A stretch of DNA of 64,000 bases from Megasphaera sp. AM44-1BH (lineage in GTDB: Bacteria > Bacillota > Negativicutes > Veillonellales > Megasphaeraceae): positions 62,001 through 126,000 of the forward strand of contig NZ_QSFA01000002.1 in NCBI RefSeq assembly GCF_003467125.1. Reading direction: 5' to 3'. The notes beneath the pieces are model-generated. The model was not told where the DNA came from and did no database searches. It was given only the letters and a program-made list of their open reading frames with translations. The first letter of the stretch is position 1. Every line of letters begins with the position of its first letter. A program made the translations under genes and the position numbers. Positions 7,020 through 13,158 of the stretch are shown here, one piece after another.

Positions 7020-7604
7020 ATGTTAGCACAGGAAATTTTAAAAGTATTAGCACTCGATATGACTGAAAAAGAAAAAGTAGAAAAAATCCAAAAACTATGC
7101 ACCGATGATATTTATGTACACACATGTAGCAAGCCTGTAGGCAATCGGTTCAAATTCATACAGAAAGAGTGTAAGAAGGCTAAAAGACCTTGCTTAACAA
7201 AGGTACACAGATCGGAAAAATATGGCCTAGTCTGGACCGATGCTTATGTATTGTGCACGTTTAGAGATGATACATTTCCAACTGAGTTATTAGCAACAGA
7301 AAAGGAAAAACTAAATGTAGACAATGTTTTAAAGAGTGTAGGCAATGATAAAGCCAATGCAAGTGTTGAATACAAGGACGTAAAAGCACGGCTTGCTTGT
7401 CTACCGACGAAAAAAGAAAAAGAAGCAGACATAATCGCAATAGGGGATTCGGTTTTCAAGACTTGCTTAGTTGACAAAGTTTTCAAATTTTATGGCCTGG
7501 ACAAACTGAATTTACATACAAAAAATAGCTGTGTTGCATACGGTTATACAGAAAATGGTGATGCATTCTTAATTTGTCCGATGAAAAAGGAAGGTGAAAA
7601 ATAA
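7020..7604 (+). CDS. Early protein of unknown function, 194 aa, possibly clamp-like fold
   Basis: I take the ATG at 7020 because the AAAGG site at 7006-7010 is too close to the in-frame ATG at 7011. After an N-terminal helix (residues 1-25) the protein has a strand-rich body with GLVWTDAYVLCTF, VFKTCLVDKVFKFYG and a final DAFLICPMK. That pattern loosely resembles a sliding-clamp domain, which typically ends in a similar LIMPMR-type strand. This resemblance is from reading only and weak. The operon position is early, upstream of the RNA polymerase gene. Confidence 0.7.
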   Translation: MLAQEILKVLALDMTEKEKVEKIQKLCTDDIYVHTCSKPVGNRFKFIQKECKKAKRPCLTKVHRSEKYGLVWTDAYVLCTFRDDTFPTELLATEKEKLNVDNVLKSVGNDKANASVEYKDVKARLACLPTKKEKEADIIAIGDSVFKTCLVDKVFKFYGLDKLNLHTKNSCVAYGYTENGDAFLICPMKKEGEK

Positions 7605-7867
7605 TGAAATATTACTATGCAGAGTATTGCCCTTATGGCATACACATATCCTATGACTCTTTAAATGGAAATGCATTTGAATTCTATGCATTCCGATCTA
7701 AAAAAGAGCGTGAACGTTGGCTGGATGAAAACGAATGGGACAGGTGGTCGGCTACGTTGGTAGCACAGGCAACAACACGGAAAACAGTTGAACGAATGCT
7801 AGGTAAGAATTTCGATGTAGATAAAAATTACAGAGGTGAGCTTGTATGCATTCGTGGCATAAGGTAG
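7604..7867 (+). CDS. Early protein of unknown function, 87 aa
   Basis: It overlaps the previous stop by one base (TAATG) and is therefore coupled to it. The protein starts MKYYYAEYCPYGIHISYDS and is rich in aromatic and charged residues. It has one amphipathic helix (KKERERWLDENEWDRW) and a basic end. I recognise no family. Confidence 0.7.
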   Translation: MKYYYAEYCPYGIHISYDSLNGNAFEFYAFRSKKERERWLDENEWDRWSATLVAQATTRKTVERMLGKNFDVDKNYRGELVCIRGIR

Positions 7868-7941
7868 AAGGATATGCATACTACATCATACTTTGTCTCT
7901 TATGCATGTTGTGTGAATACCTAGATAAAAACTTAATATAG
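7846..7941 (+). CDS. Possible 31-aa membrane peptide at the end of the early operon
   Basis: An ATG at 7846 preceded by GAGGTGAG at good spacing starts a 31-residue frame overlapping the end of the previous gene. The peptide has a single hydrophobic stretch (AYYIILCLLCMLCEYL) with a His/Lys-bearing N-terminus, as seen in small membrane-active phage peptides. Its TAG ends 7 bases before the terminator hairpin. Size alone makes the call uncertain. Confidence 0.35.
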   Translation: MHSWHKVEGYAYYIILCLLCMLCEYLDKNLI

Positions 7942-7948
7942 TTAAGCT

Positions 7949-8002
7949 AAAAATAGCGTGTACTTAGAAATTTTTAAGTCACTCTAAGTACACGCTATTT
8001 TT
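7949..8002 (+). terminator. Very strong terminator between the early operon and the RNA polymerase gene
   Basis: A perfect 20-bp inverted repeat pairs 7949-7968 with 7983-8002 around a 14-base loop. A-run and T-run at the stem base make it functional in both directions. It closes the early operon and isolates the RNA polymerase gene from upstream host-polymerase transcription, so polymerase expression must rely on read-through or on the phage promoter at 8034. Confidence 0.88.
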
Positions 8003-8033
8003 ATATATAAAAGCATGAACAAACGTTCTGTTA

Positions 8034-8056
8034 ATTGTCCCACATAGTAGAGAGAA
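8034..8056 (+). promoter_or_regulatory. Phage RNA polymerase promoter upstream of the polymerase gene
   Basis: The 19-base core ATTGTCCCACATAGTAGAG starts here and occurs exactly also at 10741, 11694 and 42373. Size and layout match T7-type promoters (binding element followed by a purine-rich GAGAGAA start region, compare T7 CACTATAGGGAGA). It lies 55 bases before the polymerase ATG and directly behind the terminator. A shorter TTTTGTCCCAT echo follows at 8061. Confidence 0.75.
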
Positions 8057-8088
8057 AGAATTTTGTCCCATCGAAAGGAAGGTAGAAT

Positions 8089-10629
8089 ATGTACACATTA
8101 GAGCAACAGATAGAAGTAGAGAAGCTGTACAAAACATTAGCTGAAGACAAAGAATTTAATTTCCTTACAAAAGCTAAACAAAATGATGAGTATGCAGATA
8201 CTAAAATAGGTAAAGGAATTATTAAGATAGTACTCGATAACTATATGTCTAATATTGAAAAGAATGTTTTAGAAACTGTTATAAATAAGAAAAAAGGTAT
8301 ACAGCCTAGTTATTCTAAAATATTGAAAAATTATATTGTATATTATAAAAATAACCTGAATGATTTTTATATGACACTGGCGGTGCAAACTTTGAAGGTA
8401 GTTATCAATAGTGTAGTGGCCCAACAGTTTTTATTGTCTAATATATCTAAAAAAATTAGTGATGAATTACATGATGAAGTAGAGTTACATGCTTTCATGA
8501 CTACAGTAGAAAATGCAGATAAACGCTATAGCAAGGAAATGAATAAAAGAGTAGGCAGACACTTTAAAAAACAGTTTATCTTCCATGCATATCAGGGTAA
8601 CGATTTCAAATTTGCAGAGTATTCCTTAAAAGATATGGTATCTCTAGGAATGCATTTGATAGAATTGTTAGTAGAAACTACAGATTATTTTTATATAGAC
8701 AACAGCCAATCTGTAGAAAAGAAAATAGCAGAGTTAAGACCTACAGAAATATTTCTACAAGCACTCCAAAATAGTGAAGATAATTCTCTAGCAAGAGTAG
8801 TAAAATATGTACCTACTATCATACAGCCTAAATCATGGAATGGTATGTTTGAAGGGGGTTATTATTCATATAACTCTGTATTCATGCGGTATCATCCATA
8901 TATCCATAATACTAAGACACTAAAAAGATACCTGGCACGGCTTAATGAATTAGACTTAGCACCTATCTATAGTGCGGTGAATAGGATCCAGAACACTGCC
9001 TATCATATCAATAGTTATATGCTTAATGTAGTAGGTACTATATTGGAAAGCGGTGGAAATAGGGCCGGTATACCCCAGATGAAACCATATGAAAAACTTC
9101 CGGCTTTTCCGTATGGAGACAAAGAGATAGAAGAGTCTGAGGAATTGCAAGTGCTATTTAAAGAACATAAGAAGAAAATGATAACTATGATACACAAGGA
9201 AAATCAGAGACAAGGAAAGGCGCTAAGGTGCACTATGGTGTACAAATTAGCTAAAGATTTTAGCAGATTCGAGACAATATATTTCCCAATGAATATTGAT
9301 TTTCGCGGGCGTATATATCCCATTCCTACGGGTCTTAATCCACAAGGGGATGATATGACAAAAGGTTTACTGGAATATGCTTTTCCTAAAGCTGTGTCTA
9401 GTGAAGATTCCTTGCAATGGCTTATGATTCATGGTGCAGGTTTGGCAGGTCATGATAAAATTTGTCTGGATGAACGTATCCAATGGGTACAGGATAACAA
9501 AGATAACATTGTAAATAGTGTCGATAATCCCATAGGGTACACATGGTGGCAAGAGCAGGATAAACCTTTCCAGTTCCTAGCGTGGAGCAGAGAATACGTC
9601 AATGCCTTAGCTTATATGTCTGCACACAATGGCTCTTTAATAGGGTTCGAGTGTCATTGTGTAATAGCATATGACGGTACCTGCTCTGGACTTCAGCATT
9701 ACTCTGCATTACTGAGAGATCCTGTTGGTGGCAGTGCGGTAAATCTGGTGGACCATGATAAGCCTAGTGATATTTATCAGGAAGTAGCAAATAAAGTTCT
9801 GATATCAGTAGAGAATAATTCTCACAACGGCACTATAGAAGATACAGACAGAAAAGGAAATAAGATGCCTGGTACAAAAGCAATAGCGGAAGCATGGCTT
9901 GCACATGGTATTACACGGAAAGTTTGTAAACGCCCTGTAATGACACTAGCCTATGGATCTGGGCAATATGGTTTTGGGGACCAGATTTTTGAAGATACGA
10001 CAAAAGACAATCCCTTCTTTAATGGTGTAGGTGACTTCAGGGCAGCTAGATATATGGCCAGTAAGGTATGGGATGCAGTACAGACAACTGTAGTTTCTGC
10101 TACACAGGGCATGTCTTTCTTGAAAAACCTAGCTAATGAACTAGCGTCTGACAACATGCCTGTCGAATGGATTACGCCATTAGGATTACCCGTACAACAG
10201 ATGTATCTTGACTTACATACGGAATGCTTCAGGTTGCGGTTTGGTGGTGCCAGTGTGCGCTATCGTATATATGTTACAGAGCCGAAGGAAGGGGAAGACA
10301 CAGACAAAAAGAAGCAGGTGTCTGGTGTTGCTCCTAACTTCATTCACTCCCTAGATGCTACTCACTTGATGATGTCTGTTAATGCTTGTGAAAATGTGTC
10401 TAACTTCACTACAGTCCATGATTCATTTGGTACGTCATTAGGTGAAGCAGAGGAGCTGAGAGAAGTTATTAGACAGCAAATGGTTAAACTGTATAGTGAA
10501 AATGAGCCACTAAAAGATTTTAAAGCTCACGCGGAAGAATTGCTAGGCAAACATATTGATATAGATTTACCTCAAAAAGGCACATTAGATATCAATTCTA
10601 TTTTGTCTAGCAAATTTGTATTTCACTGA
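8089..10629 (+). CDS. Single-subunit DNA-dependent RNA polymerase, T7 family
   Basis: This 846-residue protein (T7 gp1 has 883) transcribes the phage genes. Signature segments are NIDFRGRIYPIP, DGTCSGLQHYSALLRDP with catalytic Asp at about 529, KRPVMTLAYGSGQYGF with the catalytic Lys at about 614 and its Tyr, and VHDSFGT with the second catalytic Asp at about 778. The specificity-loop region is PLGLPVQQMYLDLHTECFRLRF (T7: PVWQEYKKPIQTRLNLMF), which fits a different promoter sequence. The gene sits behind a terminator and behind a promoter of the type it should recognise, so it probably amplifies its own synthesis. It ends in FVFH, whereas T7 ends FAFA. Confidence 0.97.
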   Translation: MYTLEQQIEVEKLYKTLAEDKEFNFLTKAKQNDEYADTKIGKGIIKIVLDNYMSNIEKNVLETVINKKKGIQPSYSKILKNYIVYYKNNLNDFYMTLAVQTLKVVINSVVAQQFLLSNISKKISDELHDEVELHAFMTTVENADKRYSKEMNKRVGRHFKKQFIFHAYQGNDFKFAEYSLKDMVSLGMHLIELLVETTDYFYIDNSQSVEKKIAELRPTEIFLQALQNSEDNSLARVVKYVPTIIQPKSWNGMFEGGYYSYNSVFMRYHPYIHNTKTLKRYLARLNELDLAPIYSAVNRIQNTAYHINSYMLNVVGTILESGGNRAGIPQMKPYEKLPAFPYGDKEIEESEELQVLFKEHKKKMITMIHKENQRQGKALRCTMVYKLAKDFSRFETIYFPMNIDFRGRIYPIPTGLNPQGDDMTKGLLEYAFPKAVSSEDSLQWLMIHGAGLAGHDKICLDERIQWVQDNKDNIVNSVDNPIGYTWWQEQDKPFQFLAWSREYVNALAYMSAHNGSLIGFECHCVIAYDGTCSGLQHYSALLRDPVGGSAVNLVDHDKPSDIYQEVANKVLISVENNSHNGTIEDTDRKGNKMPGTKAIAEAWLAHGITRKVCKRPVMTLAYGSGQYGFGDQIFEDTTKDNPFFNGVGDFRAARYMASKVWDAVQTTVVSATQGMSFLKNLANELASDNMPVEWITPLGLPVQQMYLDLHTECFRLRFGGASVRYRIYVTEPKEGEDTDKKKQVSGVAPNFIHSLDATHLMMSVNACENVSNFTTVHDSFGTSLGEAEELREVIRQQMVKLYSENEPLKDFKAHAEELLGKHIDIDLPQKGTLDINSILSSKFVFH

Positions 10630-10663
10630 GTAAGAACATAGAGTTTTGCAGAAGTGCGCACAG

Positions 10664-10713
10664 AGTAGAAGCATAGGTTTAGACAAAAGTCAAGACTTCT
10701 GCTTCTACTTTTT
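10664..10713 (+). terminator. Terminator after the RNA polymerase gene
   Basis: The stem AGTAGAAGC (10664-10672) pairs with GCTTCTACT (10701-10709), followed by a run of T. It ends the polymerase transcript, and the next phage promoters start within two bases of it, repeating the terminator-promoter layout seen at 7949-8056. Confidence 0.75.
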
Positions 10714-10714
10714 A

Positions 10715-10729
10715 ATTGTCCCACATATA
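10715..10729 (+). promoter_or_regulatory. Half-conserved phage promoter element
   Basis: ATTGTCCCACATATA keeps the upstream binding part of the phage promoter, but the initiation part GTAGAGAGAAG is lost. A matching half element lies 27 bp before the promoter at 42373, so these are paired sites rather than random decay. Confidence 0.55.
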
Positions 10730-10740
10730 CTGAAAATCTT

Positions 10741-10766
10741 ATTGTCCCACATAGTAGAGAGAAGGG
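10741..10766 (+). promoter_or_regulatory. Phage RNA polymerase promoter, origin copy
   Basis: A full match to the 19-base core, followed by AGAAGGG. It should drive the gp1.7-like and dUTPase genes and may prime replication. Confidence 0.75.
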
Positions 10767-10878
10767 AAAGGAATGCCTTAGGTATACTTAAGTATTACTT
10801 AGTTACTTTCTTGGTTACTTACTTAGTAGTTAGTTAGTAGTATTCCTAAGGAATACTAGGAAGGAGCAGAGAAGAAAA

Positions 10879-11310
10879 ATGTATAGCATAGGAGATTATG
10901 TAGTTATTCATGATGTACCCATATCTTATGTCTCGTCTGCATATAATGGTCTGGTAGCGCAGGTTGTGGACAGCAAGCCAGTGGACAACGTGTATTATGT
11001 CACAGTTTGCGGATATGAAGAGAGAGGTTCTTTTGAAGTAGAAGAGAATTATTTGTCATTATACGAGGATGATGAGGAGGAGGAAGATTGCTACCACGAC
11101 TCCCACTACAGAAACAGTGTCTTGGAACCTATTCTGATAATGCAGAGCATGTTCACACATGAAGAGTTCATAGGATTTCTCAAGGGAAACATTCTGAAAT
11201 ACAGATTACGCCTGGGACATAAAGACGATATCCAAAAGGAAATGGACAAGATACAGAGATACGAACAGTGGTTAGCAGAAGCAGAGGAGGGCAAGGGGAT
11301 TACGGTATGA
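10879..11310 (+). CDS. DUF3310-containing protein, gp1.7-like
   Basis: Residues 1-60 form a small strand-rich domain (MYSIGDYVVIHDVP), followed by a very acidic hinge (EDDEEEEDC). The last 65 residues carry the DUF3310 pattern: HYRNSVLEPILIMQSMFTHEEF, then GFLKGNILKYRLRLGHKDD and a helix DKIQRYEQWL. T7 gp1.7, a nucleotide kinase encoded at the same genome position, contains this domain. The gene overlaps dut by 4 bases (ATGA). A role in nucleotide metabolism is therefore likely, though the kinase activity is inferred by family only. Confidence 0.75.
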   Translation: MYSIGDYVVIHDVPISYVSSAYNGLVAQVVDSKPVDNVYYVTVCGYEERGSFEVEENYLSLYEDDEEEEDCYHDSHYRNSVLEPILIMQSMFTHEEFIGFLKGNILKYRLRLGHKDDIQKEMDKIQRYEQWLAEAEEGKGITV

Positions 11311-11792
11311 TTTATAAAATTGGATTTCATAAATTACGAGAGGATGTTGAGTTACCACAGATTCAGACGGAGGGTTCAGCAGGTGCAGACTTAGTAGTAC
11401 CAGATGATACCTATATTCCACCTTTTCATAGTGTAGGTCATGGGACGCTTGTGCCTTTAGGGTTCTCTTTGGATATCCCTAAAGGAATGCAGGTACACAT
11501 TATGCTACGGTCAAGTGTAGGGCTGAATACTCCATTACGGTTATCTAATGGTGTTGGTTTGATTGACTCAGATTACAAAGGCGAAATTTGTCTGCTATTA
11601 GATAATTTGTCTAAAAATACTGTTTTCATCAAAAGTGGGACTCGAATGGCACAAATGGTACCTTTCTGCAGTGCGAAGTGGGAATTTTCTTCTATTGTCC
11701 CACATAGTAGAGAGAAGAGGGATAAAATCCCAATCCAGAAAAGAACAGGTGGGTTCGGTTCCACCAACAGAAAAAGGAGCGATAACGAATGA
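11307..11792 (+). CDS. dut: Deoxyuridine triphosphatase (dUTPase)
   Basis: This 161-residue trimeric-type dUTPase converts dUTP to dUMP and keeps uracil out of phage DNA. The five motifs are visible: AGADL (I), RSSVGL (II), GVGLIDSDYKGEI (III), GTRMAQMV (IV) and the C-terminal RTGGFGST (V). The start at 11307 overlaps the previous stop and follows AAGGGG. Between motifs IV and V the codons for IVPHSREKR are the phage promoter core at 11694, so a promoter is embedded in the coding sequence of the flexible linker. It supplies dUMP to the ThyX encoded downstream. Confidence 0.93.
   Translation: MIYKIGFHKLREDVELPQIQTEGSAGADLVVPDDTYIPPFHSVGHGTLVPLGFSLDIPKGMQVHIMLRSSVGLNTPLRLSNGVGLIDSDYKGEICLLLDNLSKNTVFIKSGTRMAQMVPFCSAKWEFSSIVPHSREKRDKIPIQKRTGGFGSTNRKRSDNE
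11694..11721 (+). promoter_or_regulatory. Phage RNA polymerase promoter inside the dut gene
   Basis: A full 19-base core plus AGAAGAGGG, 95 bases before the SSB start. It is the last intact core I found before 42.3 kb, so it is the best candidate to drive the whole replication and structural block. Confidence 0.75.
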
Positions 11793-12331
11793 AAATCAAA
11801 GGGAAAGCATTTTGGGCAAAAGTAAGGACACCAGAAACATATCAGGGAAATCCTGTAGGATACTCTGTACAGGTTGAAATGCCTGAGGAAAATCTTCAGC
11901 GTATGAAAGACTACTTTACTGACAAATGCAAAAATGAACAGTTTACAGACAAACGTTGTGATGGTGAAATCACACTGCCCATCAAGGTTGATGAAACCAC
12001 AGGTAGAAAAACGGTAAAGGTAAAGACTAAACACTTCTATGTCGAAAAAGCTACAGGCAAGCAGGTTAATAAGGTAATCCCTATTTACAACGAATATGGT
12101 GAAATTATTCCGGAGGATGTACTTATTGGGAACGGCTCTGATGTAGAAGTAGCCTGTAACTGCAAATTCTTCTATGATTCTGCTAAGAAGTGGGGCGTAC
12201 GGCTCTACTTACAGAGCATGATGGTCACTAATCTTGTCAAATACAGTACAGACGGTTCAGATGAATTCGAGTTTAAGAAACGTCCTGAAGGGGAAGAAGC
12301 AGACGTGCAGGAAGATGAGGTGGATTTCTAA
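11789..12331 (+). CDS. Single-stranded DNA-binding protein, T7 gp2.5-like
   Basis: This 180-residue protein has the gp2.5 pattern: an N-terminal segment KGKAFWAKVRTPETYQG, an OB-fold body with LYLQSMMVTNLVKY, and an acidic tail (EGEEADVQEDEVDF) that ends in Phe. In T7 the acidic tail with terminal Phe binds DNA polymerase and helicase. It would coat single strands and coordinate the fork. It overlaps dut by 4 bases, and its TAA overlaps the unusual ATA start of endonuclease I. Confidence 0.88.
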   Translation: MKIKGKAFWAKVRTPETYQGNPVGYSVQVEMPEENLQRMKDYFTDKCKNEQFTDKRCDGEITLPIKVDETTGRKTVKVKTKHFYVEKATGKQVNKVIPIYNEYGEIIPEDVLIGNGSDVEVACNCKFFYDSAKKWGVRLYLQSMMVTNLVKYSTDGSDEFEFKKRPEGEEADVQEDEVDF

Positions 12332-12807
12332 TACGAATTGGTGGCATACATAAGAATAAACGTGGTACACGTTCAAAGTATGAAGAGACACTTTTACAGA
12401 ATCTAAAAGACAGAAGTGTCTCTTTTGCATATGAGCAGTATTCTTTGAAGTACACAGTGGAACATACATATACACCTGATTTTGTACTACCTAACGGCAT
12501 TATTGTAGAAGCCAAAGATGGTGAAGGTGGGTATGCTCATGTTGGCAAAAGCTCATACTACAGGGGTTCTCTGGATTCCGCAGCCAGAGGGAAGATGTTG
12601 CGTATCAAGAAGCTGTATCCGAACTTAGATATACGCTTTGTCTTCCGAACAGATCAGACACTGCATAGTCTGGGGAAAAAATGTAGTACATGGTGTAAAG
12701 AACATGGTTTCAAGTATCACATAGGTGACTCCATACCAGACAGTTGGCTGAAAGAAGAGCCTAAGGATACAGAAGGATTACTACTGAAAAAGAGAAAGGA
12801 GAAATAG
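12331..12807 (+). CDS. Endonuclease I (Holliday-junction resolvase), T7 gp3-like, apparent non-AUG start
   Basis: The HTYTPDFVLPNGIIVEAKDG segment carries the catalytic Asp and E-x-K of T7 endonuclease I. Homology to T7 gp3 extends upstream through IRIGGIHKNKRGTRSKYEETLLQNL, so the protein must start near 12331. There is no ATG, GTG or TTG in that frame before TTG 12445, which would remove the first 38 residues, including a catalytic region. The likely start is ATA at 12331, overlapping the SSB stop as TAATA with AGGTGG seven bases upstream, or ATT at 12337. It resolves branched DNA and degrades host DNA in T7. Confidence 0.85.
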   Translation: MRIGGIHKNKRGTRSKYEETLLQNLKDRSVSFAYEQYSLKYTVEHTYTPDFVLPNGIIVEAKDGEGGYAHVGKSSYYRGSLDSAARGKMLRIKKLYPNLDIRFVFRTDQTLHSLGKKCSTWCKEHGFKYHIGDSIPDSWLKEEPKDTEGLLLKKRKEK

Positions 12808-12810
12808 TTA

Positions 12811-13158
12811 TTGTTAAAGTTTAGAGACAGAGAAGACACAGAATTTGTACGTGTCTATTGGCATGATTTAAATGGTCTGTCTGTCCCTGGACTGCTTAAG
12901 GAGATTAGGAGAACTAAGGGTGACTTTACTGCTCCATATCACATGATTATTACTAAGGATGGTACGATTCATCATATTAGAAATCTGGAAGCGGTTGCAG
13001 GGTATGAACTGGCAGACAATGAGTTTGGAGTGCACATCTTAGTTGATTCCATTAGTAGAGATTTAATGACTAGAGTACAGCGGTTATCTCTGGAGGATGT
13101 TCTAAATGATATCAATGTAAAATATCCAGATATACCTGAAGAAAACTATTATGAATGA
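12811..13158 (+). CDS. T7 lysozyme (gp3.5)-like protein lacking the amidase zinc site
   Basis: This 115-residue protein (T7 gp3.5 has 151) starts at TTG behind AAAGGAG. It aligns with the N-terminal three quarters of T7 lysozyme: FRDREDTEFVRVYWHD, then LKEIRRTKG and PYHMIITKDGTIHHIRN. The Tyr-His of GYHFIIK is kept. The first zinc ligand (His17 in T7) is replaced by Tyr in an ungapped alignment, and the C-terminal part with His122, Lys128 and Cys130 is missing. It is therefore probably not an active amidase. T7 lysozyme also binds and inhibits T7 RNA polymerase, and I infer that only this regulatory role remains. A GH25 lysozyme at 38947 can provide lysis. Confidence 0.75.
   Translation: MLKFRDREDTEFVRVYWHDLNGLSVPGLLKEIRRTKGDFTAPYHMIITKDGTIHHIRNLEAVAGYELADNEFGVHILVDSISRDLMTRVQRLSLEDVLNDINVKYPDIPEENYYE

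Larger units (their letters stand above)
10713..10875. other. Putative primary replication origin (paired promoters plus AT-rich region)
   Basis: Directly after the RNA polymerase gene come two tandem phage-promoter elements 26 bp apart (10715 and 10741). An AT-rich stretch (about 10776-10860) with repeated TTACTTA and TAGTTAG words follows, then CCTTAGG/CCTAAGG segments. The T7 primary origin has the same parts in the same place: promoters phi1.1A and phi1.1B followed by an AT-rich region right behind gene 1. The function is inferred from this correspondence. Confidence 0.55.

Noticed and set aside
12445..12807. TTG 12445 as start of endonuclease I
   Set aside because: It would remove the conserved N-terminal part that matches T7 gp3 and has no ribosome site; the upstream ATA with AGGTGG fits better.
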